Assembly (NCBI GenBank): GCA_023375675.1
Contig: JALQBC010000004.1
Coordinates: forward strand, 1,116,001 to 1,180,000
DNA length: 64,000 nt
Origin: Cytospora piceicola
Taxonomy: Eukaryota > Ascomycota > Sordariomycetes > Diaporthales > Cytosporaceae
Direction: 5' to 3'
Made by a program: the position numbers and the translations under genes. Shown here piece after piece: positions 1-9,670 of the stretch (position 1 is its first letter; the number at the start of each line of letters is the position of its first letter). The notes under the pieces were generated by a model. The model was not told where the DNA came from, did not search any database, and was given only the letters and a program-made list of their open reading frames with translations.

Positions 1-2
1 TT

Positions 3-197
3 TCTCCCGTCGAGTCTAGTCACAGTGAGGTTCTTCTCCCTCAGGCTTACGAATGCCGGACTTTTGAAGCTTTCGACCCTGGATTCAGCTCAAATGCTAA
101 TGATCTACGTGTACTCAGTCGATCTGGTCGGCCGGTCTTTTTGAACTCGACCATTCTACGAACTGGAAAGTATATGTGGGGTCCACTCTTGCCCTAA
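3..197 (+). CDS. Partial 3' end of an unidentified gene
   Basis: The third forward frame is open from the left edge to a TAA at 195-197 and encodes about 64 residues. Its composition looks like a genuine C-terminus (for example the stretch AYECRTFEAFDPGF). The other two forward frames stop early or look poorly coding. No family is recognised and the start lies outside the window. It could also be chance openness. Confidence 0.3.
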   Translation, partial: SPVESSHSEVLLPQAYECRTFEAFDPGFSSNANDLRVLSRSGRPVFLNSTILRTGKYMWGPLLP

Positions 198-984
198 CTG
201 CTGGTGTCTTCGCTATATGGCTTTTGTATCTCAAGTGGTCTGGCCTCAGGCGGCAAGAGAAACCTCTCCATATTGCAGGACTTGGCTATGTACGGGAGGG
301 TAAGGTCGTGGCATCACATCTTCCTCGTAGAGATGGGCCATCGCTGGACCTTCGGAGGGAGACGAGTTGGGATCAGAAATGAGGTCTGTCTTGCGTCTTG
401 CCAAGGACTTCTTGTAGTGATGACTTGTCATTATTGAAATAGGTACCTAGATTCTCATATACATCTCTAACACACATTAATCATCAACCGTTCTATGCTT
501 GAACCGTTACATCACACGAAGCCAATATTTAGCGACAAAGGAGAGAAATCTTATTAGAAACCAGGGCGACGTACCATGAAGAGTAATGCAATAGGCAGCT
601 GGTGTTGGAATGAATGGGTGTGATTGATTATTAGTTTGTGCTCTTACTGGTTTGATTACAACCATAAAGATCTTGATTACTTGGCTACTTTGGAATATCG
701 GTGTTACATTATCCAGATGAAAGCTGGTGCAGCAGAAATATTGAATTAATTATATCTCAGTGTCGTCTACCTGGGCAGACAAGGTGGTCTCCGGGTTGAT
801 TCACGTGACAACCGATGACCTCACCACTACGAAGAAATATTGGATGCTTCAATAGGGTATTGAAGCTGAAAGTCAGATTGTCAAAGCCTGCTTCATTGCG
901 ACACCGGCTCTCAACCCTCACCGAAGATCATATATCTTTTGGTTTTTTGTTTACGTAATACATCTCCCGATCGATGGGCTTTTG
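198..984. other. Intergenic, upstream of the SPATA20-like gene
   Basis: No convincing gene is seen. The sequence is moderately AT-rich with several short stops in all frames, and it presumably carries the promoter and 5' UTR of the gene that follows. Confidence 0.5.
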
Positions 985-3354
985 ATGCATAAGAGATTTG
1001 CATTACCCGCGACAAGGGCAAGGCGACGGATACCACACACATATCCTGCATCGAGGTCTGGCTTGCGACCGAGGATATCCCAGAACAGTGATAAAACACC
1101 TTACAATACTACTTCAGCATCAGGAAAAGCTGTCTTTAAACCGATTTTCCTCCCGACGATCCATCATAAAGGTTTCGCAACCATGGCGGCATTGACAAAT
1201 CGCTGCGGCGAGAGTAAGAGCCCCTACGTCCGCGCCCACAAGGCGAACCCTACCGCCTGGCAGCTATGGACGCCCGAGACTTTTGATCTGGCAAGGCGTC
1301 ACAACAAGCTGCTGTTTGTCAGTATAGGTTATAGTGCGTGTCACTGGTGCCACGTTATGGCTCACGAGAGCTTCGATGACCAGAGGATCGCTCAGCTGCT
1401 GAATGAGAACTTTGTGCCTGTCAAGATTGATCGCGAAGAGCGACCTGATATCGACAGACAGTATATGGACTTTGTGACTGCTACCACGGGCAGTGGCGGA
1501 TGGCCATTGAACGTGTTCGTCACTCCGGACCTGGAGCCAGTCTTCGGAGGGACCTACTGGCCGGGACCTGGCTCCGAGGGGACCGATTTCGAAGATATAT
1601 TGAACATGGTGGGCAATATGTGGAAGGAAAATGAGGAAAAAGTGAGGAACAGTGGAAAAGAAATCACTCAAGCGCTGCGCCAACTTGCGAATCAGTCGAA
1701 ACTCGACGGCGAGCAAGATGTCGAGTTTCACTTGGACTTACTCGAGGACTCATACCAGCACTACAAGGCACAGTTCGACGAAGAGTTCGGCGGCTTTGGC
1801 ACTGAGCCCAAATTCCCCACTCCAGCCCACCTGGCGCATCTTATCCAACTAAGTGCGTACGGACCTGAAGTCAAGGGAGCATTGGGTGAGGACGCACGTG
1901 TTGGCGCCCGTGATATGGTGCTTCAAACTCTGCAGTCCATGGCGCGCGGTGGCATCAAGGACCAAATTGGCCAGGGCTTTGCACGCTATTCGGTCACACA
2001 AGACTGGTCCTTGCCCCATTTCGAGAAGATGCTTTACGATAATGCTCAGCTGTTGCCGGTCTACTTGGATGCGTACCTTCTTACGGGTGAGAAGATCTAC
2101 CTCGATACCGTTCATGACATCGCGAAGTATCTCACCAGTCCGCCAATGTCCTCTGACATTGGCGGCATCCACGCAAGTGAAGACGCAGACTCGGCCCTAT
2201 CATTCAATGACGATGAAAAGAAAGAAGGTGCATTTTATGTCTGGGGTTACGACGAGCTGAAGACCATCCTGGAAGAAGACGAGCTGCGCGTCTGCTCGCA
2301 CTATTGGGGAGTCAAGCCCGACGGAAATATCGACAGCCAACATGATGTTCAAGGGGAGCTCGAGGGCAAGAATACACTATGCGTACAGATGACGACTGAC
2401 CAGCTCGCCACTTCACTGGAGATTACCAAAGAGCAAGCCGGCAAACTTGTTGCTAGCGCGCGAAGCAAGCTGCTTGCCTACCGCAACGAGCACCGTCCCC
2501 GCCCGGCACTGGATGACAAAATAGTCACTTCGTGGAACGGCATCGCGATCGGCGGTCTTGCACGAGCCAGTGCCGCACTCTCCGCCGCAGGAGATCCCCA
2601 GGCCGCAAGTGGCTATCTGTCCGGAGCTGAACGCGCAGCAGCCTGCATCCGCGAGCACCTCTTCGACTCGGAGACGGGCATGCTGCGACGCGTGTACCGT
2701 GAAGGCCCGAGCGAGACTCCGGGATTCGCAGACGACTACGCCTTTCTCATCTCGGGTCTGATCGACCTCTACGAGGCCACGTTCGACGATGGACACCTCC
2801 AGTGGGCCGACGCCTTGCAGCAGACACAGATTCGGCTCTTCTGGGACACTGAGGATCATGGGTTCTTCTCCACCCCGGCGGACCAGCCAGATATTCTGGT
2901 GCGCTCCAAGGATTCCGTGGACAATGCTGAGCCCGGCACCAATGGTGTCAGTGCCTGGAATCTGCTGAGGCTGGGTTCGCTGCTCAATGATTCTGGATAT
3001 GAGGAGAAGGGGCGTGAGACCATTGCCGCGTTCGCGTCAGACCTGGGACAGCACCCGGGTGTATACTCGGGCTTGTTGAGTGCAGCAACGGCCGCGCATT
3101 TAGGATTCAAGGGATTGCTGGTTGCCGGAGAGGGTGAGCTGGCGATTGCGGCGGTGAAGAAGGTCAGGGGGGGTGTAAAGCCTGGCTGGACGGTGTTGAG
3201 GGTCGGGAAAAGTGCAAAGAGTGAGTGGCTGAGGGGAAGAAATGAATTGTTATCAGACTTAGATGGGACGAAAGAGATGGTGCAGCTTTGCGAGGGGAAG
3301 ACTTGCAGGCTATTGGACCCGAGTGAGATCGATGGGATTGGAAATCGGGTCTGA
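985..3354 (+). CDS. SPATA20/YyaL-like thioredoxin-fold protein (DUF255)
   Basis: A single 789-residue frame matches the DUF255/SSP411 family: an N-terminal thioredoxin-like domain followed by an (alpha/alpha)6-barrel, as in human SPATA20 and bacterial YyaL. The thioredoxin-like CxxC appears as SACHWCHVMAHESF, roughly 50 residues into the conserved part. It is followed by IDREERPDID and GGWPLNVFVTP, both family hallmarks. Two starts are possible. The ATG at 985 adds an Arg/Ser-rich, acid-poor leader that looks like a mitochondrial presequence. The ATG at 1183 (M67, context CAACCATGG) starts right before the conserved domain. Both may be used, giving dual targeting (inference). The length agrees with the family and there is no intron. 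The precise reaction is not established. Confidence 0.9.
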   Translation: MHKRFALPATRARRRIPHTYPASRSGLRPRISQNSDKTPYNTTSASGKAVFKPIFLPTIHHKGFATMAALTNRCGESKSPYVRAHKANPTAWQLWTPETFDLARRHNKLLFVSIGYSACHWCHVMAHESFDDQRIAQLLNENFVPVKIDREERPDIDRQYMDFVTATTGSGGWPLNVFVTPDLEPVFGGTYWPGPGSEGTDFEDILNMVGNMWKENEEKVRNSGKEITQALRQLANQSKLDGEQDVEFHLDLLEDSYQHYKAQFDEEFGGFGTEPKFPTPAHLAHLIQLSAYGPEVKGALGEDARVGARDMVLQTLQSMARGGIKDQIGQGFARYSVTQDWSLPHFEKMLYDNAQLLPVYLDAYLLTGEKIYLDTVHDIAKYLTSPPMSSDIGGIHASEDADSALSFNDDEKKEGAFYVWGYDELKTILEEDELRVCSHYWGVKPDGNIDSQHDVQGELEGKNTLCVQMTTDQLATSLEITKEQAGKLVASARSKLLAYRNEHRPRPALDDKIVTSWNGIAIGGLARASAALSAAGDPQAASGYLSGAERAAACIREHLFDSETGMLRRVYREGPSETPGFADDYAFLISGLIDLYEATFDDGHLQWADALQQTQIRLFWDTEDHGFFSTPADQPDILVRSKDSVDNAEPGTNGVSAWNLLRLGSLLNDSGYEEKGRETIAAFASDLGQHPGVYSGLLSAATAAHLGFKGLLVAGEGELAIAAVKKVRGGVKPGWTVLRVGKSAKSEWLRGRNELLSDLDGTKEMVQLCEGKTCRLLDPSEIDGIGNRV

Positions 3355-3738
3355 GACTGAGATGGCATGGCCCGCGGGCACGACTAGCATCAGGGTAGGT
3401 TTAGATCGGCGGGAGTCTGAGTGTTTGAGAAGACGCTGCTACTCGTCCTAGAAAGTAGTATATGTCTAGGGAGAAAAGCAACACCCCTACTAATATACTG
3501 TAGACTTTTGTACTTGGGACAACATATCATTTAATCAAGAAAGAATTACGACATGTATACACAGTACAGCGTGTAAGACGGTGCAAACAATAATATTAGG
3601 CTATATTACTTGGGGATGTAAAGCCAAGATGTTATGTTCCATGCAGAAGTAAGTGCAAAATTCCCTGGATTGGGCCAACTGTTAGCCATACAACTCATTT
3701 CGCAGAAAATAGAAGGGCTACTCACAGTACCAAAACGG
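3355..3738. other. Intergenic between convergent genes
   Basis: Contains the 3' flanks of the SPATA20-like gene and of the small mitochondrial-type gene on the opposite strand. No further gene is supported. Confidence 0.5.
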
Positions 3739-3939
3739 TTATGAAGAAGGGGCAGTAACAACAGCGACACCTGCGCCGGCGAGACCACTAAATACGGCAA
3801 TGGATCCCAGAAATTCCCCTTTCGATAAGGTCACCTGCGCTGATTTCTGTGGCAGAGTTGTGATTGTTCGTCGAGATGAGTGGCATGCTTGAGATCGCAA
3901 TGTTGGGAGTATACGTTGTGCAATGCGTTGTCGAAACAT
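3739..3939 (-). CDS. Small mitochondrial-type single-pass membrane protein
   Basis: A 66-residue frame starts at the ATG complementary to 3937-3939. The N-terminus (MFRQRIAQRILP...) is rich in Arg, Ser and Thr with no acidic residues through about residue 38, as in a mitochondrial presequence. It is followed by one hydrophobic, Gly/Ala-rich helix (SIAVFSGLAGAGVAVV) at the very C-terminus. An in-frame upstream ATG would add 18 residues. The architecture resembles small inner-membrane or respiratory-complex accessory subunits, but no named family is recognised. The presence of both a leader and a helix makes a chance frame unlikely. Confidence 0.55.
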   Translation of the reverse strand: MFRQRIAQRILPTLRSQACHSSRRTITTLPQKSAQVTLSKGEFLGSIAVFSGLAGAGVAVVTAPSS

Positions 3940-4683
3940 TTTCGTAGATATTATTGGGGTGATTTGCTGGTTTGATGATAGATTTGATATCAAGGTGAAA
4001 GAAATGTGTCAGGGTTTGGTGGGTGTCAGAGTGAGAAAACTATGTTGTGGAGATCTGTAAAATGATCTAGGCAGGTGCGTAAAAGTCCGGGGAAAGAAAA
4101 CCATTTGAGGAATAAAGATCTATGATGATTGAATAGATTCGAAACCCTAGGACTCTTTGCAGTTGATATATTTGTTTTGGAAGGATCATTTCGTGGTGTG
4201 ATCTGGTCGGCGCCAGATTCGTGGCGTGTTTGTCAGACCACTTATCCATAAGCAGTCCCCACGCGGTCGGTCAGGAGCAGATCAACAACATGATTTCGAA
4301 TACAAACCGGGAGCCAGTCGATCTACGACTACTTCCCGGGACTGAACCATTACTCAAAGACACTGAGTTTTGCATAATTCCGAATACTGTGCAGGGACAA
4401 AAAGACTTACATTCTAAGTTTTGGCCCACGGCCCGCTGATCAATATCGTTTGAGGTTGGAGAGGAGTCGGTTAGACGATCGTCAAACTACGTATCGAACA
4501 AGCATACCCAAGTGAAGACTGAAAGCTACTTATTTATCCCATATTTCAAGAGCATTCCATTAGTTTCTTGAGTTTACTGTAATGGGACCTCCGTATCATG
4601 CATCCATAAGAAGTGAATCCACATCTGACTGATATCGCCCTTTGCCTCCTCTGCCATCCTTGTTCCGATCCCTCATAGTGCGT
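3940..4683. other. Intergenic
   Basis: No gene is supported. Only short frames without coding character are seen on either strand. Confidence 0.5.
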
Positions 4684-6918
4684 CTACTCATTTTCCGAAC
4701 CGTTCAATTCAAACCTCACCATAAAGTCCTTTGTAACCTTTTTGATCTCATCAGTATCCATCAGTCTATGTAGGTACTCATCTGTATTTTTTGAGGACTT
4801 TTTCGTAATATTCGCGCCTGTGTTTCCGTGCGGACAACTAGAAATTGGACCATTGGTACCCCTGAATCTTTCCTTATACAGGAGAGCCGGGAGTAAGTTC
4901 GACTTCCATACAGGCTGGACTCGTCTGAGCCTCCAGACCCTAGCCATAGTCACCGCCAACAACGATGAAGTCACAAGCAGCAGCCCCACGGGCAGAAAAA
5001 GCCACCCCCATCTGGCCGCTGTGCATACGCTGTCCTTCCATACGATGCCTTGGACTACACCCGGGGGAAGTAACTTATCCTGGTTTCCATATGGATCATC
5101 ACGAGAGGCGCCGAAAATCGACCGGTATTTATTAGTCATCGCAATGGCAAAGGATTCGGAAAACGCCTCGATGGCGGACACGGTTGCGCTACCGTTGTTG
5201 TATAATGCCGCAGTCCATTTGTTACTCCCAGCTGTACCAGTAGTTTCACAATCCATGACTGAATGCATGTTGTCGCATTGGGTGTTGAATAATGTATCGT
5301 TCTGTTGTAATAAGTTCGAAAGTGCGGAGACAAAATAACCGTTGTGGCGATAGATGCAGGGCTCCGGGGCCGATATATTTTTGGCTTGCACGGTTCCGTT
5401 GATCGTAGTTTCATACAACCACAATGTTGTTGCATTAGGTGCAATGGATATGTTTTGTGCTGTGTATATAGCATCGTCAACACGGCAAGGAGTCTGAATA
5501 CCGGCGTACTCTGGAACCCCGAAGTACGCCGTCAGGGCGTTTCCATGTTCCCAATCTCGCGACGCGTCGGAGGAGGAGCCAGTGGTTGGCCATACTTTGG
5601 AGCTGTCGACATATGCCTCTTTCAATACGCCATTGATGATCGATGGGTTGACATATCTGCGAATGCAAGGGAAAAGGGCGCATGTTGCGGCAATGGGTCC
5701 TCCCTCATCGCGTTGGGCTGCGGAGAAGGAAAGAAAGGTCATATTGACCATGGCCCAACGAGAGGCTTGAGCATGCGCAGGACTAAGGAGATCACCGACC
5801 CATTCCAGGTTTATGTCTGTGGTTACGTTAACGTACGTGCCACCCGACCCATATGCGATGCTCAGGCCATTCGGTAAGCCATATACCGATACGAAGCCAA
5901 AGGAGAAATCGGGCTCGTCTCCGACGAAGCTCACCAGCGGCGTTACGTCGATGCAACTGCTACAAACCGCCACGGTTGAGAAAGACCATGAGGATTCACC
6001 AAAGTATGTGGTAGTCATTCCAGTGACGTTTCCACTGCTTCTTTCGACTGGATCACCTTCTCTGAATGTGCAATTCCCGGTGCTGCAAAATGGAGTGATC
6101 TGGTTTTCAGCGACGGCACTCCCTCCATCTAGGCTCGCATAAAGAGCAGTCTTCAGTTGGAAGCCTGGAGTCCCAGAAATCTCGAGTATGCCACCAGTAT
6201 CCACGTACCCCATCGATTGTCTCGGAACATAATGCGCATACGGAATTGAGGCGTTCGTGTCAGGAACAGCGTAGCTGCACGGTGCGGTTTGAACGGACTG
6301 TTGGACAAAGGGACCCACAGCGAGCGAGGTGATCATAACTAGCGCAGCTAGAGCAACAGTCATGTTCTGGCGTAGTACCTTGGGTATCAGAAATGCTGCT
6401 CCAAGAGAATCTCGACTGCCTTGGTCGAAGTCTTGTAGGTCGTGAAGGGGTCGGGCACTGTTTTCCGGACCGGAGAACCACGTCCACTTTTCTTGCGAAA
6501 TGATCTGAGCAACGATGATGCCAACAGCTGCACAGAATATTTGGGCCAATAAATCGAGGAGTGTGCTCAGGTTGATGGAGTAGCCCCAGTCGGGAGTTTT
6601 CTGTCCGTTGAAGGGAAGTAATAGTGCAAACATCGCCGCAACGAGGCCAAAGGCGAGAGTCAAAGCAGCAAGTTCCCACTTCCAGAACCAGAAGACGCGG
6701 TACCTGTGTTGAGAGGAGAGATGTAATTGTTCATTTGTATCGATGGTATCTTGGGTGGAGTCGTGGCCAGGGTCGTTGCCTGTCGGGTGCCGACTTGTTG
6801 GCAGAGGTAGCAGCTCAATATGGCTGTAGTCTGCCAAATCACCCCGAAGGTCCTCCATTATAGGACTGGAACCGGCTGTGGTCTCGAACTTTAGACGAGA
6901 TTCTCCATGAGCTTCCAT
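4684..6918 (-). CDS. DUF3176 family multi-pass membrane protein
   Basis: A single 744-residue frame with the pattern of the fungal DUF3176 family. A variable acidic N-terminus is followed by FWKWELAALTLAFGLV at about residue 80, a second helix over LLDLLAQIFCAAVGIIVAQ, then the characteristic WTWFSGPENSARPLHDLQDFD loop. A third helix near residue 190 precedes a long extracellular-type loop rich in Cys and N-glycosylation sites (NXS/T). A fourth helix lies near residue 655 (GWLFLPVGLLLVTSSLLAV), with a cytoplasmic tail after it. The length is normal for the family. Function is unknown, and the family is lineage-specific and variable among ascomycetes. The gene has no introns. Confidence 0.9.
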   Translation of the reverse strand: MEAHGESRLKFETTAGSSPIMEDLRGDLADYSHIELLPLPTSRHPTGNDPGHDSTQDTIDTNEQLHLSSQHRYRVFWFWKWELAALTLAFGLVAAMFALLLPFNGQKTPDWGYSINLSTLLDLLAQIFCAAVGIIVAQIISQEKWTWFSGPENSARPLHDLQDFDQGSRDSLGAAFLIPKVLRQNMTVALAALVMITSLAVGPFVQQSVQTAPCSYAVPDTNASIPYAHYVPRQSMGYVDTGGILEISGTPGFQLKTALYASLDGGSAVAENQITPFCSTGNCTFREGDPVERSSGNVTGMTTTYFGESSWSFSTVAVCSSCIDVTPLVSFVGDEPDFSFGFVSVYGLPNGLSIAYGSGGTYVNVTTDINLEWVGDLLSPAHAQASRWAMVNMTFLSFSAAQRDEGGPIAATCALFPCIRRYVNPSIINGVLKEAYVDSSKVWPTTGSSSDASRDWEHGNALTAYFGVPEYAGIQTPCRVDDAIYTAQNISIAPNATTLWLYETTINGTVQAKNISAPEPCIYRHNGYFVSALSNLLQQNDTLFNTQCDNMHSVMDCETTGTAGSNKWTAALYNNGSATVSAIEAFSESFAIAMTNKYRSIFGASRDDPYGNQDKLLPPGVVQGIVWKDSVCTAARWGWLFLPVGLLLVTSSLLAVTMARVWRLRRVQPVWKSNLLPALLYKERFRGTNGPISSCPHGNTGANITKKSSKNTDEYLHRLMDTDEIKKVTKDFMVRFELNGSENE

Positions 6919-7830
6919 GCTGAGTTCGTACGAATGGAACCAAGAAGATGGCAGATATCATAAGGCTTGGGCAATAGGGAAGGGAACCGGGGATCGAGGA
7001 ATGGAAACCACTGAGGCATGCCCCGAAACCCCAATATATGTGTTTTCTTCTGTGCCTTACAGCTGCATAATTGTTACTTGGCTTGATTTATGGCACCAAG
7101 TAGATGAGCGAACGAGATCAGGCCCAACGCTTTATATTTCAGCCAGCCACTGTCAGCTTATGTCATACTGCATCGTTTCCAATGTTTGCAACTACTATCT
7201 CGGCTCCTCAATTTAGGTACACCCAGCAATATATAGTATGGACAAATGATTTTCTTTTCTTTCTTTCGTATATCTATTTAAAGTTCTTTGCCGTGTTATC
7301 AGTTCCTTCTGGGCTGTATTCTTGCAACTGTATGAAACCAGATGGATGGACAAATAATTGCTATATATTTTGTGTGTATGTGTGTGTCTTATTGATCTGG
7401 TAACCTTTCATACCCTAGGGTAATGAGAGTTGGGGGCGAGGGCGGGGGGGGGGGGCCAAATCCCAAGACCATCCAATTGCTACCACACTGTTTCTTGAAT
7501 TTTTGACGTACGTAATCTTTGCGAATTCTGAAGGCATCTAAAAATATCGACCACATATAGCGGGTGTATTGACTCCACGGGGATTGTTACGCTGCAGAGA
7601 GTATTAGGACCTGATAGGCTATATCAAGTAGTCCTTGTCCCGACCTTTAGGGGGTTGGAGCCTGGAGCTAAGAATAACACGTCCTACAACATCGAACAAG
7701 AAAGGCCGTCCGATCTTGTCCCATTCGTGTCAATCGTCCAAATCGCACGGGTATCGAGCCTGAGCTATTCGACTCGCCTCATAACATGATGGCTGCCATT
7801 ACTATCGGCCTCACGGGCCTATCATAGGAT
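6919..7830. other. Intergenic with a poly-G tract
   Basis: A shared divergent promoter region between the DUF3176 gene and the broken MpaB-like gene. It includes a run of about 12 G near 7444-7455 and a palindromic CCCTAGGG at about 7418. No gene is supported. Confidence 0.5.
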
Positions 7831-9208
7831 ATGTGGCTCGCCGCCGCGGTGCTGTCGTATGGGATGTTATGCTCTGCACCTCCTTGAGGAATCGCCAGCG
7901 TCTAGCCATGCAGACGCGCTTCGCAGAGTTCAGTAGAGAGGGGTCACTTTCCAAGATGTCCGTCAGCCAGGCACATGTCATACAGACATGGCTGGCGGAG
8001 CAAGAGTTTCCCCTGACCTTCTCGGCGGCTCTGTTCTTCGCCCTGTTCAAGACAAGTACTGTACGAGTGCCGCCGCCAAGGAAAACGATGTCCTCTGACC
8101 CGCAAAGACAGACGTACAGCAACCAATCCATTTCTCGTCTCCTGCGAGCGACGGGCCAATTTACCCCTGGTAACAAGACCCGAGCCCCCAGCGGCAGGCG
8201 TAGAGCGCTGGAGTTGGAAGCCGTGTCTCGGCGTGCGGCCGATACGTCCATCTCGCTCACCAACCTGATTGTGCGCCCGCCCGGGTCGTTGGAGGCGGCC
8301 GAGGCCGTAGTGCGCACCAACTATCTGCACGCGCGACACCGGCGCGCCGGCCGCATCTCCAACGACGACATGCTCTACACGCTCAGCCTGTTCGTGCTGG
8401 AGCCGATCCGCTGGACGGCGCGCCTCGACTGGCGCTCCATCACGTCCTTAGAGCGCTGTGCCATGGGCACGTGGTTCATGGCCTGGGGCGAGGATCTCGA
8501 GATCAGCTACGAGCCGCTGGGGCCCACAGAGCGCGGGGCGTGGGACAACGGCTTGGTTTGGCTGGATGCCTTGGAGGCGTGGAGCAGGGGGTATGAAGGT
8601 TGCACTTCCAAAAGATCAAACGAGAATGTGGTGTTGGTTGAAGCCCTTATGCGCTTTATTCTCTGCCAGGTCCCGGGCTGTTTGCATGGCATCGTGAGGA
8701 ATACTATTCCATTAATCCTGGGCTCTAGAGCGGCTGAGGCGATGGGGTACGTAGTTGCTCATGTTTCTAACCAAGAATGGCTGCATGCTAAAATCTTCTC
8801 AGGTTGCCACCCCCTCGACGATCTGGTGAAACCCTCCTGAATGCTGCTGTGTTTGTGCGGAAGCTCGTTCTGCGCCACTTCCTCCCGCCATGCCCTTATT
8901 TCCTCCGCCGCGTATACAATGTTGAAGACCCAGATGCGGAAACCGGCCGGTATCAAATTGCGCGCTGGCAGGTGCACCCATGGTACGCCATAACGTCTGC
9001 GATGGACCGCTGGGGTCCGCGTGCATGGCTGTGATGGTTCACCGGGAGTTTCAAGGTGGATTTGCGCAATCCCAAGTTCATGCCAGAACGTTATCACATC
9101 CGTGATACTGGCCCGGTTGGAGAGATAGGGAATGGCCAGGCTGTGATGGAAGCAAACATTGTTGATTTACAAGCGAAGAGCCCTTCTCGTTGTCCGTTCT
9201 CAGTATAA
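7831..9208 (+). pseudogene. MpaB/DUF2236-like oxygenase, frameshifted and with a premature stop
   Basis: The product resembles fungal ER-bound MpaB-type oxygenases (DUF2236, latex-clearing-protein-like fold). Recognisable blocks in order are an N-terminal hydrophobic helix, EFPLTFSAALFFALF, the NYLHARHRRAGRISNDDMLYTLSLF core with the heme-region His pattern, PIRWTARLDWRSIT and DRWGPRAWL. An intron at 8747-8802 (GTACGT...CTCAG) restores the frame. Two defects are visible. The hydrophobic start (MWLAAAVLSYGML, from ATG 7831) and the following LRNRQRLAMQTRF block lie in different frames, implying a 1-nt shift near 7870-7885. A TGA at 9032-9034 interrupts the C-terminus, after which the same frame continues 57 codons with the family's PERYHIRDTGP and terminal CPF-like motifs. 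A shortened product starting at an internal Met cannot be excluded. Confidence 0.75.
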
Positions 9209-9670
9209 TTAGCGATGGCAATACGTTATTATTCATTGATTCTTGTATATGCACCTGAAGCAAATAGAATAACGTATAATTCGTCTGGTTTATACTAGGT
9301 TCCAAGCTATCAGTGCACCACACTTTTTAAGCCTTTACAGGATAAATACGATTGAAATAGATAGCTGTATGTGGTGTAAGTTTTAAGCGGACAGTGTCAA
9401 TTATCAGAGTTACCACTGTCCTGGAATTAAATACAAGTTGTGTCATTGCTCGAGGTTTCTATTGGCATGTTAGACATATTGAACACAAAACAAACGCTGA
9501 ATGGGTTGCAACCTACTCCGGGAAACACACATCCCATCCCCAACAAAACACGGTCCCACACCCGCACATACCCCGTCTCCATATGCAAATAGTTGCGCAT
9601 TGTTACTAATGTACATTCCTCGAGAACTTGCAATATCGGTACTACTCAATTACGACTGTCTGTCTATATA
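9209..9670. other. Intergenic between convergent genes
   Basis: AT-rich 3' flanks, with no gene supported. Confidence 0.5.
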
